Positions 49,947 through 61,605 of a stretch of DNA of 64,000 nt are shown here, piece by piece. Source of the stretch: Nitrobacter sp. NHB1 (lineage in GTDB: Bacteria > Pseudomonadota > Alphaproteobacteria > Rhizobiales > Xanthobacteraceae); the NCBI RefSeq assembly GCF_036964665.1, contig NZ_JBAMDA010000001.1:1116001-1180000 (forward strand), read 5' to 3'. The first letter of the stretch is position 1; each line of letters starts with the position of its first letter. The notes below the pieces were generated by a model. That model was not told where the DNA came from. It worked only from the letters and a program-made list of their open reading frames with translations, and did no database searches. The position numbers and the translations under genes are program-made.

Positions 49947-51032
49947 TCATTCACCTCGATCCGTTGGATCGGGCGTGGCCGATCCGGCGTTGGGCGCACC
50001 ATCGCGCCCCAGGCGCTCCACCGCAAACAGTTCGCGGTACCACTGCTTGGTTGGTTTTGCGAAATAACCGCCCCAGCGACCGTTCGGAGGAATATCGTCC
50101 TTGACCCCGCTCATCGCAACGATCTGCGCGCCGTCACCGATATGAAGGTGGTTATTGATCCCGACCTTGGCGCCTATCGCCACGTTGTCGCCGATCGTCA
50201 GGCTGCCCGCCAGGCCGATTTGGGCCGCCAGCAGGCAGCGCCGGCCGATCCTGACGTTGTGGCCGATCTGGACCTGGTTGTCGATTTTGGTCCCCTCCCC
50301 GATAACCGTATCGCGCAGGCTGCCGCGATCGATGGTTGTGCCGGCGCCGATCTCGACATCGTTCTGGATCAGCACGCGCCCGGTCTGCGGAACCTTAACA
50401 TGGCCTTCGGAGCCGAAGAAAATGAAGCCGTAGCCATCCTGACCAATATGACAGCCGGGATGGATGAGAACATTATTGCCGATAAGAGTGGTCTGGATCG
50501 TCGTGCCTGCGCCAACATTGCAGTTCCTGCCGATCCGCACACCGGGGCCGATCACCGCGCCCGAACCGATGACCGAACCGGTTCCGATTTCGACTCCGGG
50601 GCCGATCACCGCCAAAGGATCGACGACGACCGAATCTTCAAGATGCGCGGACGGATGAATGACGGCCGAGGGCGCGATTGCCTCGTTGTCGAACCAGGAT
50701 TGCGGCCGGAGGGTATCGGCATGAAAGTCTCGCGCGATCCTCACGAACGCACCAAACGGCGCCGCCGATCGCAGAACAGCCACGTGGGCCGGTACGCTGG
50801 CCTCGAATCGCGGGCTGACGAAACAGGCGCCCGCCTTGGTCGCCGCCAGTTGCGCGGCATACTTCTGGTTGTCGAAAAACGTGAGATGCATCGGCCCGGC
50901 CTGGTCGAGCGAAGCGAGGCCGGTAATCCGCTGGTCACCACGGGAGGCGTCGATCAACTGCGCTCCCGTCGATGCGGCGATCTCCGCCAGCGTCAACGAC
51001 GGCGGCTGCTTAAAGAATGCCGGTTGCGCCAT
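49947..51032 (-). CDS. lpxD: UDP-3-O-(3-hydroxyacyl)glucosamine N-acyltransferase
   Basis: Third lipid A enzyme, 361 aa from [19 protein letters not shown]. An N-terminal uridine-binding domain (about residues 1-110) is followed by a hexapeptide beta-helix ([33 protein letters not shown]). The catalytic His lies in [13 protein letters not shown], then [24 protein letters not shown] start at 51062 is possible but would lie outside the conserved N-terminus. It follows bamA by 32 bases. Confidence 0.96.
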   Translation of the reverse strand: MAQPAFFKQPPSLTLAEIAASTGAQLIDASRGDQRITGLASLDQAGPMHLTFFDNQKYAAQLAATKAGACFVSPRFEASVPAHVAVLRSAAPFGAFVRIARDFHADTLRPQSWFDNEAIAPSAVIHPSAHLEDSVVVDPLAVIGPGVEIGTGSVIGSGAVIGPGVRIGRNCNVGAGTTIQTTLIGNNVLIHPGCHIGQDGYGFIFFGSEGHVKVPQTGRVLIQNDVEIGAGTTIDRGSLRDTVIGEGTKIDNQVQIGHNVRIGRRCLLAAQIGLAGSLTIGDNVAIGAKVGINNHLHIGDGAQIVAMSGVKDDIPPNGRWGGYFAKPTKQWYRELFAVERLGRDGAPNAGSATPDPTDRGE

Positions 51033-51064
51033 TCCATCCGTCGCGGTGCGCGCCGTGATCACGC

Positions 51065-53593
51065 TCAGAACGTCGTTCCGCCGCCAAACCTGAACTCCTG
51101 CACCCGGTCGTACTTGCCCTTTGTGATCGGCACGGCGTAGTCGAAGCGGAGCGGGCCGAACGGAGACTGCCAGATCAGGCCGACACCGACCGAGGTCCTG
51201 ACCAGGTTGGTGTCGTCATACTGAAGACCGGCACACGTTCCCGAACTGCTCGACGTACCTTTTATGCAGCCCGGCGCATTGAACTCGCCGGTCAGCGCGT
51301 AAGAGGTCGGTCCCTCGTAACCCCAGAGCGAGCCGGCATCCGCATAGACCGCGCCCTTCAACCCGACTTCCTTCGGCAGGAACCAGAACGGCATCTGCAA
51401 CTCGACCGAAGCGCCCCAGTACTTGGTGCCACCCAAAGCATCCATCGTGCTTAGATAATTGGTATCTCTCGGACCGATGCCATTCGGCGCGAAACCACGC
51501 ACCAGATTCGGGCCCATCTGGAAATTATCCAGCATACGAATTCCAGGCTGTCCGTCGTCCTTGCCGACGCTATTCAGGATACCGCCTTGCAGATGGATCA
51601 GACCGACGATGTCCGAGACCAGCGGCCGATAGTACTTCGCATCGATCGCGGTCTTCAGGTAGCTGACGTCACCACCGACGCCGGCAAAGTCCTGCCTGAA
51701 ATCGATCAGCAGACCGTCGGTCGGGTTCTTGTTGTTGTCGAGGGTATTGTAGGTCAGCGTGTAGCCGAGCATCGAGGTCAGCGTCTTGCCGCCAGCCAAC
51801 TCCCGGCGGATCGGAAGCGAAGCTTCACCGTCGGAGTAGCAACCCAATCCGACTCCCGGACCAGCGAATGCGGGCGACGGATTGTAGAGCGGGTTAGGCG
51901 TACCATCCGGGTTGAATTGAATATTGTTACAGTTCCGCAGGGCGGTCGGCAGCGTAATTTCCTGCTGGAAGATCGAATAACGCAATTGCAGGGTCAGATC
52001 CTCCCGCAGGCCGAAGCCGAGCCGCGGGCTGAATCCGAGCGTCTTCATGTTATAGGAGATGTATTGGTTGGCGAGTTGCTCGCGCTGGTAGAAATCGAGC
52101 CCGAGCGCGACACGATAGTCCAGCAGGTAGGGCTCGACAAACGACAGCGAATATCCCCGCGCGTACTGCCCGTACTGAACAGCGGCCTTTGCATACAGAC
52201 CGCGGCCCAGCAAGTTGCGTTCGGAGACGCTGACTTCCGCGAGTGCGCCCTGGGTCGTCGAATAGCCGCCGGACACCGAGAAGTCGCCGGTCGACTTATC
52301 CTCGACGTCGACGTCGAGAATCACGCGATCGCTGGACGATCCCGGCTCGGTCGTGATCTTGACCGTCTTGAAGAAATCGAGGTTCTTCAGGCGGCGCTCG
52401 GCACGATCCACCAGCGATCGATTGTAGGCGTCGCCTTCAGAAATATCGAACTCGCGCCGGATCACATAGTCCCGCGTCCGCGTGTTGCCCCTGATGTTGA
52501 TGCGCTCGATGTAGGTTCTCGGGCCTTCGTCGATCGCAAATACGATCGAGACGGTATGGGCATCGAAGTTGCGGTCACCTCGCGGGCGCACCACGGCGAA
52601 TGCAAATCCGCGCCGCGACGCTTCGACCTGCATTTCCTCGACCGACTTCTCAAGCGCCTCGGCGTTATAGAGTGCCCCGACGTGGACTTGAGAAAAGCTG
52701 CGCAACGAATTTCCGTCGAGCGACGGAACCGTCGATTCGAATGTCACCGATCCGACGCGGTACTGCTGGCCTTCGTCGATCTTGAAGGTCACGAGGAACC
52801 CGTGGCGAGCGGGATCGTATTCGGTCAAGGCGGCAACGACCTGAACGTCCGCATAGCCGTGCTTCAGATAATAGCGGCGCAGCAAGTCGCGATCGGCCTC
52901 GACGCGGTCGGGATCGTACACGTCCCCGCTACCGAGGAAGCTCAGGATGTTCGACTCATGCGTCTTGATCACGTCCTTCAGACGGTAGGACGAAAAAGCG
53001 TGGTTGCCGATGAATTCGACCGATTTGACGCTGGTCTTGCCGCCTTCGTTGATCGAAAAAACGAGATCAACGCGGTTGTTGGGTTGCTCGATGATCTGGG
53101 GGGTAACGCGCACATCGTAGCGGCCGGAGTGGCGATAGATTTCAACGATTCGCTGGACGTCGGACTGGACCATCGGCCGGGAGAACGTGCCGCGCGGCTT
53201 GGACTGAATTTCCGCCTTCAGTTGCTCGTCCTTGATCTTCTTGTTGCCCTCGAACGCAACCCTGTTGATGACCGGATTTTCCACGACCGAGACCACGAGC
53301 CGGCCTCCGACACGGTTGATCCTGACGTCCTGGAACAGACCGGTCCCGATCAGCGCTTTCAACGCGTCGTCGATGCTCGCCTGGTCGAGGCGCCCGTTTG
53401 CATCCGGCTTGAAATACGAACGGATCGTCTCCAGCTCGACCCGGCGGTTCCCCTCGACGGAAATCGACGAAAGAGTCTGGGCGGCGGCTGGCGACGACAC
53501 AAGCGGAACGGTCACGACAGCGGCGACCGGCACGGCAACGGCCATCAGGGCGGCGAGCAGTGTCCCCCTTAACACTCGCATTCCAGCATTCAT
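51065..53593 (-). CDS. bamA: Outer membrane protein assembly factor BamA
   Basis: Essential beta-barrel insertase, 842 aa from [18 protein letters not shown] signal peptide ends near [14 protein letters not shown]. Five POTRA domains cover about residues 40-440 ([88 protein letters not shown]). The C-terminal 16-strand barrel closes with [10 protein letters not shown], the terminal aromatic signature. An ATG at 53629 would give 12 more residues and cannot be excluded. It precedes lpxD. Confidence 0.96.
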   Translation of the reverse strand: MNAGMRVLRGTLLAALMAVAVPVAAVVTVPLVSSPAAAQTLSSISVEGNRRVELETIRSYFKPDANGRLDQASIDDALKALIGTGLFQDVRINRVGGRLVVSVVENPVINRVAFEGNKKIKDEQLKAEIQSKPRGTFSRPMVQSDVQRIVEIYRHSGRYDVRVTPQIIEQPNNRVDLVFSINEGGKTSVKSVEFIGNHAFSSYRLKDVIKTHESNILSFLGSGDVYDPDRVEADRDLLRRYYLKHGYADVQVVAALTEYDPARHGFLVTFKIDEGQQYRVGSVTFESTVPSLDGNSLRSFSQVHVGALYNAEALEKSVEEMQVEASRRGFAFAVVRPRGDRNFDAHTVSIVFAIDEGPRTYIERINIRGNTRTRDYVIRREFDISEGDAYNRSLVDRAERRLKNLDFFKTVKITTEPGSSSDRVILDVDVEDKSTGDFSVSGGYSTTQGALAEVSVSERNLLGRGLYAKAAVQYGQYARGYSLSFVEPYLLDYRVALGLDFYQREQLANQYISYNMKTLGFSPRLGFGLREDLTLQLRYSIFQQEITLPTALRNCNNIQFNPDGTPNPLYNPSPAFAGPGVGLGCYSDGEASLPIRRELAGGKTLTSMLGYTLTYNTLDNNKNPTDGLLIDFRQDFAGVGGDVSYLKTAIDAKYYRPLVSDIVGLIHLQGGILNSVGKDDGQPGIRMLDNFQMGPNLVRGFAPNGIGPRDTNYLSTMDALGGTKYWGASVELQMPFWFLPKEVGLKGAVYADAGSLWGYEGPTSYALTGEFNAPGCIKGTSSSSGTCAGLQYDDTNLVRTSVGVGLIWQSPFGPLRFDYAVPITKGKYDRVQEFRFGGGTTF

Positions 53594-53760
53594 GCGCAGC
53601 GCGCCCTTATCATTCCGATGCCGGCCCATACCCCTACGAACCGGCAGATTCCCATTCGTTGCAACGCTTGTAGCTAATTTTGCCAGAGTGGCAAACGGCC
53701 TTTCGCAGTGCAATTCCAATTTAACTCCAAGACGTTGCCCATTAGCCACGCCCGGATCGC

Positions 53761-53870
53761 GATGATTTTGGATTGAATCGATCCAAAATCATGAACGTGA
53801 TCGATTCCAGCATTTTAGGGCCGCATGCGGGCGGAAAACCGCTACACACTTTTCCTCATCCCGCCCTAGA
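53761..53870. repeat. Type-1 palindromic repeat, copy C (full length)
   Basis: Starts with the ATGATTTTGGATTGAATCGATCC palindrome (53762-53792), continues GTGATCGATTCCAGCATTTTAGGG, then GCGGGCGGAAAACCGCTACACACTTTTCCTCATCCCGCCCTAGA. It fills the bamA-rseP gap. It is the copy that best matches the one inside comEC. Confidence 0.88.
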
Positions 53871-53881
53871 GAACGCGCGAC

Positions 53882-55033
53882 TCACGAGCCGGCCAGATGC
53901 AGAATATCGTTGTAGGTCGCAAAAACCATCAGCATCAGCACCAGGCCGAGTCCGATTCGGAACCCCATTTCCTGTGCACGCTCGGACATCGGCCGGCCTC
54001 GAGCGGCTTCGACCGCATAAAACAAAAGGTGCCCGCCATCCAGCAACGGAACCGGAAACAGGTTCAGCAGCCCGATGGATATGGAAAGAACGGCGGCAAG
54101 ATGGATTAGCGCGGCGGGGCCGATCGTGGCGACCTGCCCGGATATCTGCGCGATCCGAAGCGGTCCCCCGATCTGGTCGGCGTCCTCGCGCCCGGTGAAA
54201 ATTCCACCGATATAGGACATCGTGCTGTCGACCACGAACCAGGTTTCCTTGACTCCCAGCCATACCGCCGTCGCCGGATTCACGCGTTCCGTGGTGACAT
54301 CTCCAGGCGAGGTCGCGCGCGCAATCCCGAGAACGCCGATCCTGTGCTCGTTTCCAAACCTGTCCTTGATGTCCTTGAGCTGCGGTGTTCCCCGCAGATC
54401 GATAATCGAATCGCCGCGCTTCACGGCGAATGTCAGCGTCTCGCCGGCGCTGATTCCGACGATACGCTGCATATCTGAAAAGCTGTCGATCCCGCTGCCG
54501 TTGATAGCGGTCACGATGTCGCCGGGTTTGAAACCGGCCGCTTCGGCTGCGCTGCCGGCCTGCACCGTATCGACACGGGGGGTCGTGCTGGGCTTGCCGA
54601 AAATCGTGAACAGGCCGGCGAAGATGACGATCGCGAGGATAAAGTTGGCAATCGGCCCCGCAGCCACGATCGCGGCACGCGGGAGAACTTTCTTGTGATG
54701 AAAGCTGCCGTCTCGCTCCTCCGCCGTCATGGCTGCGAGGGCTGCATTCGACGGCGTACTCGCTTCGGAATCATCGCCAAAAAACTTGACGTATCCACCG
54801 AGGGGGATGGCGGAGAGTTTCCAGCGCGTCCCGTGCCTGTCGTTGAAGCCCGCCAATTCTGGTCCAAAGCCGACGGAGAAGGTCAGGATCTTCACGCCCA
54901 CCCAGCGCCCAACCAGAAAGTGGCCGAGTTCGTGAAAGAAAACGACGATGGTGAGAACAAACAGGAACGGAACGATATAGCCGATCAAACCGTGGCTTAA
55001 TGTATTGAAACCATGAAGAAAAAACTCGGCCAT
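53882..55033 (-). CDS. rseP: Site-2 metalloprotease RseP/EcfE
   Basis: Intramembrane zinc protease (383 aa) of the sigma-E regulated proteolysis type. The N-terminal HExxH motif is VVFFHELGHFLVGRW. A central PDZ domain follows (AAGFKPGDIVTAINGSGIDSF). The C-terminal LDG motif is LLNLFPVPLLDGGHLLFY. The start is MAEFFLHGFNTL at 55033. The repeat at 53761 separates it from bamA, and dxr is 46 bases upstream. Confidence 0.95.
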   Translation of the reverse strand: MAEFFLHGFNTLSHGLIGYIVPFLFVLTIVVFFHELGHFLVGRWVGVKILTFSVGFGPELAGFNDRHGTRWKLSAIPLGGYVKFFGDDSEASTPSNAALAAMTAEERDGSFHHKKVLPRAAIVAAGPIANFILAIVIFAGLFTIFGKPSTTPRVDTVQAGSAAEAAGFKPGDIVTAINGSGIDSFSDMQRIVGISAGETLTFAVKRGDSIIDLRGTPQLKDIKDRFGNEHRIGVLGIARATSPGDVTTERVNPATAVWLGVKETWFVVDSTMSYIGGIFTGREDADQIGGPLRIAQISGQVATIGPAALIHLAAVLSISIGLLNLFPVPLLDGGHLLFYAVEAARGRPMSERAQEMGFRIGLGLVLMLMVFATYNDILHLAGS

Positions 55034-55079
55034 CCCGTTTCCCTCGTCCAGTGCCGGAGGCCCTGTTTCCGGCCACCCT

Positions 55080-56303
55080 TTAGGTGGCCTTTGCGGCAAT
55101 TTGTGGCAATAGCGACGCGGCCATGTTCCGCGCGTTGTGATCAATGGCGATGGCGTCGTCAGCCGACGTCAGCGGCGCGAGATTTCCTGCCCGGACCCAG
55201 TCATTCATGGTGGCCTCGACCAGCCGCGCAATGGCGCCGAACCTGATTTTCTCGCCGATGAACGCCGCAACGGCGATCTCGTTTGCGGCATTGTAGACCG
55301 TGGTTGCGCCGTTCCCCGTTCTCAGCGCGTCGTAGGCCAGCCGGAGCGCTGGGAACCGCGTGAAATCCGGCGCCTCGAATGTCAACTGTCCGATGGTGGC
55401 GAGATCGAGCTTCGCCGCCGGTCCAGCAATGCGCTCGGGCCAGCCGAGGCAATGGGCGATCGGCGTCCGCATATCGGGAGTTCCGAGTTGAGCGACGACG
55501 GATCGGTCGGAGAATTCGACCATGCCGTGGACGATCGATTGCGGGTGAACCAGGACGTCGATCTCGTCCGGCGTCAGCGCGAACAGGCAGGCCGCCTCGA
55601 TGACCTCGAGTCCCTTGTTCATCATCGACGCCGAATCGATGGTGATCTTCCGGCCCATGCTCCAGTTCGGATGCTTTAGCGCCTGCGCCAGGGTCGCCTT
55701 CTCGATGTCGGCCGCCGCCCAGGTGCGAAACGGCCCCCCCGATGCGGTAATGATGACGCGCGTGAGTTCATCGCGATTTCCCGAACTCAAGGCTTGAAAC
55801 AGGGCATTGTGTTCGGAGTCGGCCGGCAGGATGCAGGCCCCCGCCTTCGCGGCGCGCTGCATGAAGAAGTCGCCGGCGCAGACGAGGCACTCCTTGTTCG
55901 CAAGCGCAATCGTTGTCCCGCGATCCACGGCCGCAAGCGCGGGCTTCAGTCCGGCCGCGCCGCTCACCGCCGCCATCAACCAGTCGGCCGGACGCGAAGC
56001 AGCCTCGATGATCGCGCTTTCGCCGACGCCACACTCGATACCGCTGCCGGCGAGCGCATCCTTCAACTCGCCAAAGCGCGTGGAATCGGCGACCGCCACG
56101 AACCGCGCGTCGAATTCCCGCGCCAGTTTGACAAGAGCCTCGACATTGGAATTCGCGGTCAGCGCTTCGACACGGTAGCGGCCGGGCGCGCCGCGCAACA
56201 AATCCATCGTGCTGTCGCCGATCGATCCGGTCGCTCCCAGAACCGTCACGGTCCTGACGCCAGCCTGAACCGGCTTGTCGTTTTTCAGCGGAACAGCACT
56301 CAT
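55080..56303 (-). CDS. dxr: 1-deoxy-D-xylulose 5-phosphate reductoisomerase
   Basis: Second enzyme of the MEP isoprenoid pathway, 407 aa. The NADPH-binding segment is [18 protein letters not shown], and substrate and metal-binding stretches are [37 protein letters not shown] and [30 protein letters not shown]. It is followed by rseP and lies three bases downstream of cdsA. Confidence 0.97.
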   Translation of the reverse strand: MSAVPLKNDKPVQAGVRTVTVLGATGSIGDSTMDLLRGAPGRYRVEALTANSNVEALVKLAREFDARFVAVADSTRFGELKDALAGSGIECGVGESAIIEAASRPADWLMAAVSGAAGLKPALAAVDRGTTIALANKECLVCAGDFFMQRAAKAGACILPADSEHNALFQALSSGNRDELTRVIITASGGPFRTWAAADIEKATLAQALKHPNWSMGRKITIDSASMMNKGLEVIEAACLFALTPDEIDVLVHPQSIVHGMVEFSDRSVVAQLGTPDMRTPIAHCLGWPERIAGPAAKLDLATIGQLTFEAPDFTRFPALRLAYDALRTGNGATTVYNAANEIAVAAFIGEKIRFGAIARLVEATMNDWVRAGNLAPLTSADDAIAIDHNARNMAASLLPQIAAKAT

Positions 56304-56306
56304 ACA

Positions 56307-57155
56307 TCACCAAACCATAAGGGCATGACCGATGCCATCCGCATCGCCACGCAAAAATCCGAAAAGCGCGGCGAGAACAATCGCCGCAACAAAGCCGTCG
56401 AGGCGGTCGAGCAACCCGCCGTGTCCCGGAATGATCTGACTGGAGTCCTTGACCCCGAAACGCCTCTTGACCGCCGACTCAAATAGATCGCCCGATTGCG
56501 ACACGATTGACAGAATCGCCCCAAGCAGAAGCAAGGGCGCTATTCCTCCAAAACCGAAGGCGGAAAATCCGGCGGCGACAACTAGGCTCGCGACGAGGCC
56601 GCCCACCGCACCCGCCCATGTCTTCTTCGGACTAACGCGAGGCCACAATTTGGGTCCACCGATTCCGCGGCCGGCGAAATAACCTCCGATATCGGTCACC
56701 CAAACCACCAGCAGCACCAACATCAACGCGATGAATCCGTAGTCGCCGTCGATGCGCAGTTGCGCCGAGGCGAATTCCGCCGCCGCCGCATAACAAAATC
56801 CGGCCACCGACCAAAGGCGCAGCCGTTGCGACACCGCAGCAACCGCCGCAGCGCCGATAACAAGAATAATCAGCGAATATCCGCTGTGTCCCAACCCCAG
56901 ACACAGGCCCGATACGACGAGAGCCGTGATCCCGGCGGCAGCCGTCCGCGTTTCCTGCGCGGTGCCGACGATCATGAGCCATTCGACGTAAAGGCCGACG
57001 GCCGCGAGCGTCACAAGTCCGATCCACAGCGGTCCGCCGGTCCATGCGACGGCAATCGCAGCCGGCGCGAGAACCAGTGCTGCGATGATACGCGCCCGGA
57101 GATTTCGCGATTCCCCTCCGGAAACTGGCGCTACCTGATCCTGGTTCATATCCAT
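56307..57155 (-). CDS. cdsA: Phosphatidate cytidylyltransferase
   Basis: Makes CDP-diacylglycerol, the precursor of phospholipids. 282 aa with about eight membrane helices from [17 protein letters not shown]. The CdsA signature is in the C-terminal region: SPKKTWAGAVGGLVASL and SQSGDLFESAVKRRFGVKDSSQIIPGHGGLLDRLDG. The start overlaps the uppS stop as ATGA. Confidence 0.95.
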   Translation of the reverse strand: MDMNQDQVAPVSGGESRNLRARIIAALVLAPAAIAVAWTGGPLWIGLVTLAAVGLYVEWLMIVGTAQETRTAAAGITALVVSGLCLGLGHSGYSLIILVIGAAAVAAVSQRLRLWSVAGFCYAAAAEFASAQLRIDGDYGFIALMLVLLVVWVTDIGGYFAGRGIGGPKLWPRVSPKKTWAGAVGGLVASLVVAAGFSAFGFGGIAPLLLLGAILSIVSQSGDLFESAVKRRFGVKDSSQIIPGHGGLLDRLDGFVAAIVLAALFGFLRGDADGIGHALMVW

Positions 57156-57913
57156 CACGATGCGGTTTTCGCAGCCAAGCCACCGAAGCGACGCTCGCGT
57201 CTGGCATATTCGGCAATCGCGCCTTCCAGCGCTGCCTTGTCGAAATCCGGCCAATGCATCGGAACAAAAACGAATTCGCTGTAGGCCGCCTGCCACATCA
57301 GGAAATTCGACAGACGCTGTTCGCCGCTGGTGCGGATGATCAGGTCGGGATCAGGAATATCGGGCGCATCGAGATACTGACCGAGCGCGTCCGCATCGAT
57401 CGTCGCCGGATCGCGCTTGCCGTCCGCGACCTCCTGCGCCAGTTGCTGCGCGGCGTTGGCAATTTCCTGCCGTGAGCCATAGTTGAAGGCCACGACCAGC
57501 GTGAGGCGAGTGTTGTCTCTGGTGAGTTCTTCCGCCTCGCCGAGAAGCGCGCAAATGTCCGGCTCCAGCCCCGCGCGCTCACCGATAACGCGCACGCGAA
57601 CACCGTCACGATGCAGCGAGGCCAGATCATTGCGGACAAACCGGCGTAGCAAGCCGAAAAGATCGCCAATTTCGGTGGCGGGCCGCGACCAGTTTTCCGA
57701 GCTGAAGGAAAAGATCGTCAGGTACTGAATGCCGAGTTCATGCGCCGCCCGCACAACGCGCCGCAGCGCCTCGACACCGCGACGATGACCTTCGGCGCGC
57801 GGCAAACCGCGCGACGCCGCCCAGCGCCCATTTCCGTCCATGATGATGGCGACATGCAGCGGCGCATCGGTGTGATCCGATCCATTGGTTGCGGGCGCGA
57901 CGGCATTCGACAT
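57155..57913 (-). CDS. uppS: Isoprenyl (undecaprenyl) diphosphate synthase
   Basis: cis-prenyltransferase, 252 aa, producing the lipid carrier for cell-wall and O-antigen synthesis. The catalytic Asp is in [31 protein letters not shown]. Further motifs are [15 protein letters not shown] and [28 protein letters not shown]. It overlaps cdsA by one base of the start/stop and follows frr closely. Confidence 0.97.
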   Translation of the reverse strand: MSNAVAPATNGSDHTDAPLHVAIIMDGNGRWAASRGLPRAEGHRRGVEALRRVVRAAHELGIQYLTIFSFSSENWSRPATEIGDLFGLLRRFVRNDLASLHRDGVRVRVIGERAGLEPDICALLGEAEELTRDNTRLTLVVAFNYGSRQEIANAAQQLAQEVADGKRDPATIDADALGQYLDAPDIPDPDLIIRTSGEQRLSNFLMWQAAYSEFVFVPMHWPDFDKAALEGAIAEYARRERRFGGLAAKTAS

Positions 57914-57931
57914 GAGGTCAGTCCAGTCCCG

Positions 57932-58495
57932 CTAAACGGTGAGGATTTCCTTTTCCTTGCCCGCCAGCAATTGATCGATTTCGGAGATCATAGCATCGGT
58001 CGCTTTCTGAACGTCATTGTCCAAACGCTTCTGATCGTCCTCCGACATCTCGTGATTCTTCTCGAGCTTCTTGATCGTATCCAGGCCGTCGCGCCGCACG
58101 TGACGAACCGCCACTTTCGCCGCCTCGGCATACTTGTGCGCGACCTTGACCAGTTCCTTGCGACGCTCTTCGTTCAGTTCGGGGATGCGAAGACGCAGCA
58201 CCTGTCCTTCGGTCGCGGGGCTCAATCCCAGATTGGAATCGACGATCGCCTTTTCCACCGCCTTCACCATCGACTTGTCCCAGACCTGCACCGACAGCAG
58301 GCGCGGCTCCGGAACACTGATCGTCGCAACCTGATTCAAGGGCATGTGGCTGCCATAGGCCTCGACCTGCACCGGTTCGAGCATCGATGCCGCCGCCCGC
58401 CCGGTCCGCAAACCGCCCAACTCGTGCTTGAGGGATTGAATTGCCCCCTGCATCCGGCGTTTCAACTCGTTGATATCGAAATTACCCGCCGTCAT
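57932..58495 (-). CDS. frr: Ribosome recycling factor
   Basis: Dissociates the post-termination ribosome together with EF-G. 187 aa from [15 protein letters not shown], the normal length. Motifs are [38 protein letters not shown] and [35 protein letters not shown]. The ATG at 58495 has a GGAGAG ribosome site. It follows pyrH in the usual tsf-pyrH-frr order. Confidence 0.96.
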   Translation of the reverse strand: MTAGNFDINELKRRMQGAIQSLKHELGGLRTGRAAASMLEPVQVEAYGSHMPLNQVATISVPEPRLLSVQVWDKSMVKAVEKAIVDSNLGLSPATEGQVLRLRIPELNEERRKELVKVAHKYAEAAKVAVRHVRRDGLDTIKKLEKNHEMSEDDQKRLDNDVQKATDAMISEIDQLLAGKEKEILTV

Positions 58496-58555
58496 ACCGC
58501 TCTCCATCCCGGACACGTCTTCGACCTCCGACCGCACCCGGCCCGACGCCATGAA

Positions 58556-59272
58556 TCAACTGGCGACGACCGTTCCCCGACCGGTGCCTTGCAAAATTGC
58601 ACCGATCGAACCCGGTTCGGCGATCGAGAACACAATGATAGGCAGCGACGTCTCGCGGGCAAGCGCGAAAGCAGTCGCATCCATCACCTTATAGCCGCCT
58701 TCGAGCGCCTGCGAGTGGCTTAACCGCTCGAACCGTTTCGCTGACGGGTCTTTCTTCGGGTCCGAACTGTAAACACCATCCACGTTCGTCGCCTTGAGCA
58801 CGGCTTGCGCGCCGATTTCTGCGGCACGAAGCACCGCCGTGGTGTCGGTCGTGAAATAAGGATTGCCGGTCCCGCCGGCGAGCAGAACAATACGCCCCTC
58901 CGAGAGGTATTTGTGCGCCGCATTGCGGGTGAAAAGCTCGCAGACTTCGGGCATCACGAACGCAGACAGGGCGCGGGCCGACTGCCCGCGGCGTTCGAGG
59001 GCGGCCTCGAGCGCAAGGCAGTTCATCACGGTCGCAAGCATTCCCATGGTATCGCCGGTCGGGCGCGAGACGCCGCGAGATGACACTTCGACGCCCCGGA
59101 ATATGTTTCCACCACCGACCACAACCGCGATTTCCGTTCCCAACTCGCGTGCAGAGGTCAGATCGCCGGCGATACGATCGACGGTCGGCTGGTCGATCCC
59201 GAAGGGCTGCGAACCCGCCAGATATTCCCCGGACAATTTAATGACAACACGACGATAGGCCGGCTCATCCAT
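58556..59272 (-). CDS. pyrH: UMP kinase
   Basis: Hexameric bacterial UMP kinase, 238 aa. Amino-acid-kinase-fold motifs are [15 protein letters not shown] at the N-terminus, [62 protein letters not shown]. It supplies UDP for nucleotide and wall precursor synthesis. It sits 50 bases downstream of tsf. Confidence 0.97.
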   Translation of the reverse strand: MDEPAYRRVVIKLSGEYLAGSQPFGIDQPTVDRIAGDLTSARELGTEIAVVVGGGNIFRGVEVSSRGVSRPTGDTMGMLATVMNCLALEAALERRGQSARALSAFVMPEVCELFTRNAAHKYLSEGRIVLLAGGTGNPYFTTDTTAVLRAAEIGAQAVLKATNVDGVYSSDPKKDPSAKRFERLSHSQALEGGYKVMDATAFALARETSLPIIVFSIAEPGSIGAILQGTGRGTVVAS

Positions 59273-59323
59273 GATGCGTTAGCTCCGCCGTGAGTCTTGT
59301 CTCCGCCCCATTCAGGTCTGGCG

Positions 59324-60247
59324 TTACCCCTGCCCGGCGGCCGCGGCAACCTCGGCCGCAAAATCGGATTCGGCCTTCTCGATGCCCTCGCCGAGTGCAT
59401 AGCGCACAAAGCCTGTGAGCTTCACGGGCGCGCCGACCTTGCCCTCAGCGTCCTTGAGCGCCTGGCCGACGCTTTTCTTGTCGTCGAAGATGAACGGTTG
59501 TTCCAGCAAGGTCTGTTCCTTGAAGAAGGTTTTCAGGCCGGACTCGGTGATCTTCTCGATCATCGCTTCGGGCTTGCCCTGCTGCCGGAACTTGTCGGCG
59601 AGGATGTCCTTCTCGCGCTTGACGACGGCAGGATCGACCCCCGAAGGATCGATGGCCAACGGGTTCGAGGACGCGACATGCATCGCGATCTGACGGCCAA
59701 GCGCAGCGAGTTCGTCGGAGTTCCCCGCTGACTCGAGCGCGACGATCACACCCATTTTTCCGGCGCCATCGATGACGGCATTGTGGACATAGCTCGCGAC
59801 AAGCCCCTTGCTGACCTCGAGCAACGCGGCGCGACGCAGCGTCATGTTCTCGCCGATGGTGGCGATCGCATCCGAGATGGCCGTCTCCACGGTCGCGCTG
59901 CCAACCTTGGCGGCCTTGATCGCCTCGACATCGGCGCCGACGCTGAGGGCGACTTGCGCCACCATCTTGACCAGCCCCTGGAACTGCTCGTTGCGCGCGA
60001 CGAAGTCGGTTTCCGAATTGACTTCGACGACGACGCCCTTGTTGCCGCTGGTGACGGCGCCGATCAGGCCCTCGGCCGCAACGCGTCCGGCCTTTTTGGC
60101 GGCTTTCGACAGTCCCTTCTTGCGCAGCCAGTCGATCGCAGCCTGCATATCACCGTTGTTCTCGGCCAGCGCCTGCTTGCAATCCATCATGCCGACGCCG
60201 GTGGTTTCGCGCAGTTCCTTGACCATGGCTGCGGTGATTGTTGCCAT
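59324..60247 (-). CDS. tsf: Translation elongation factor Ts
   Basis: Nucleotide exchange factor for EF-Tu, 307 aa from [27 protein letters not shown], which includes the TGVGMMDCK signature. The second signature is [18 protein letters not shown]. The C-terminal core repeat and dimerisation module follow. It is downstream of rpsB, separated by about 130 bases. Confidence 0.97.
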   Translation of the reverse strand: MATITAAMVKELRETTGVGMMDCKQALAENNGDMQAAIDWLRKKGLSKAAKKAGRVAAEGLIGAVTSGNKGVVVEVNSETDFVARNEQFQGLVKMVAQVALSVGADVEAIKAAKVGSATVETAISDAIATIGENMTLRRAALLEVSKGLVASYVHNAVIDGAGKMGVIVALESAGNSDELAALGRQIAMHVASSNPLAIDPSGVDPAVVKREKDILADKFRQQGKPEAMIEKITESGLKTFFKEQTLLEQPFIFDDKKSVGQALKDAEGKVGAPVKLTGFVRYALGEGIEKAESDFAAEVAAAAGQG

Positions 60248-60376
60248 TGCTGTATGTCCTTTGCCTGTCAGGAGACTGCGGTGCAGCTCACCGGCCACCG
60301 CCCCACCTCTACTCAGGAAACAAGTCAGAAGATCCGGTGTGAAAGCGGGCGGCCGCGAAACCGCCGGCCCGTCACG

Positions 60377-61375
60377 TTATTCGGCCTCGGCGGTCAGCGC
60401 CTTGGCCTGGGCGACCCAGCCGTCAGCACGGCCCGGAAGTCCAACCTCTTCACCGATCTTGTGAGCGGTCTCGTGGTCGAACTCGGCGAGCTGCCAGTAG
60501 TGGAAGATGCCGAGGTCGTTGAACTTCTTCTCGATCTCACCGGAGACGCCCGTGAGCTTCTTGAGATCGTCGGCGACGCCGCGCGGACCGGCGAGACCCT
60601 GGAAGCCGGCAGGCTGCGCGGCAGCCGGAAGTTCTTCGCGCGCCGGCTGAACCGAAGCGCCGATGTCAATGCCGGAATCACCCTGGGCTCGCGAAATGCC
60701 GTCGATCGCCGCACGCGCAATCAGGTCGCAATACAGGCTGATGGCGCGGCCGGCGTCGTCATTGCCCGGAACCAGATAGGTGATGCCCTTGGGATCGCAG
60801 TTGGTGTCGACGATCGCCGCGACCGGGATGTTCAGCCGCTGGGCCTCCTGGATCGCGATGTCTTCCTTGTTGGTGTCGATCACGAAGATCAGGTCCGGCA
60901 GGCCGCCCATGTCCTTGATGCCGCCCAGCGAGCGATCAAGCTTGTCGCGCTCGCGCTGCAGCGTCAGCCGCTCCTTCTTCGTGTAGGCGTTAGCATCGCC
61001 GGAATTGAGCACCTCATCGAGATGGCGCAGCCGCTTGATCGAACCGGAAATCGTCTTCCAGTTGGTCAGCGTGCCGCCGAGCCAGCGCGAGTTGACAAAG
61101 TACTGCGCCGACCGCTTCGCAGCCTCGGCGACGCCGTCCTGCGCCTGCCGCTTGGTGCCGACGAACAGTATGCGGCCACCCTTGGCGACGGTATCGCTGA
61201 CGGCCTGCAGCGCGCGATGCAGCAGCGGCACGGTCTGCGCCAGATCGATGATATGGATGTTGTTGCGCGCACCGAAAATGTAATCCGCCATTTTCGGATT
61301 CCAGCGGTGCGATTGGTGGCCGAAATGAACGCCAGCTTCAAGCAGCTGACGCATGGAAAATTCAGGAAGCGCCAT
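60377..61375 (-). CDS. rpsB: 30S ribosomal protein S2 with C-terminal extension
   Basis: A 332-aa S2. The core (about residues 1-230) has [30 protein letters not shown] and [25 protein letters not shown]. An extra ~100 residues, [49 protein letters not shown], form a helix-hairpin-helix-like domain seen in S2 of many alphaproteobacteria and in RpsA/L21-type extensions. It heads the rpsB-tsf-pyrH-frr series. Confidence 0.96.
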   Translation of the reverse strand: MALPEFSMRQLLEAGVHFGHQSHRWNPKMADYIFGARNNIHIIDLAQTVPLLHRALQAVSDTVAKGGRILFVGTKRQAQDGVAEAAKRSAQYFVNSRWLGGTLTNWKTISGSIKRLRHLDEVLNSGDANAYTKKERLTLQRERDKLDRSLGGIKDMGGLPDLIFVIDTNKEDIAIQEAQRLNIPVAAIVDTNCDPKGITYLVPGNDDAGRAISLYCDLIARAAIDGISRAQGDSGIDIGASVQPAREELPAAAQPAGFQGLAGPRGVADDLKKLTGVSGEIEKKFNDLGIFHYWQLAEFDHETAHKIGEEVGLPGRADGWVAQAKALTAEAE

Positions 61376-61605
61376 AGTTCAATTCTCCGGTTGGTTCCTC
61401 CGGAAACGTGTGAGCAGGACAAACCGTCAAACCAAAAGGAATGCGGTCCGGCTGCCACCGGACGGCTGTTTAGGCCATGTTTCCGTGTGAGATGGCGCGG
61501 CTTATAGCCGCCGCATCACCCTAGCGCAAGGATTTCCGGCCGTTATTCGGCCTCCCGTAAAGGGAACAATGTCGGTCAGATGGCGAGGTCGGACCGGCAC
61601 TACTG
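61376..61605. other. Intergenic region upstream of rpsB
   Basis: 230 bases between the C14-like gene and rpsB, both on minus. It contains a hairpin GGCCG-TTATT-CGGCC (61538-61552) with no T-run. The promoter and any leader of rpsB must lie here; I could not identify a specific motif. Confidence 0.35.

Noticed and set aside
51587-53572. A 661-codon plus-strand frame opposite bamA
   Set aside because: Antisense shadow of bamA with no domain and no plausible start region.
53773-54198. Plus-strand frame starting in the type-1 repeat near rseP
   Set aside because: Its first residues are a translation of the repeat and the rest is antisense to rseP.
61538-61552. Hairpin GGCCG-TTATT-CGGCC as a terminator
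   Set aside because: No T-tract on either strand, so intrinsic termination is not supported.
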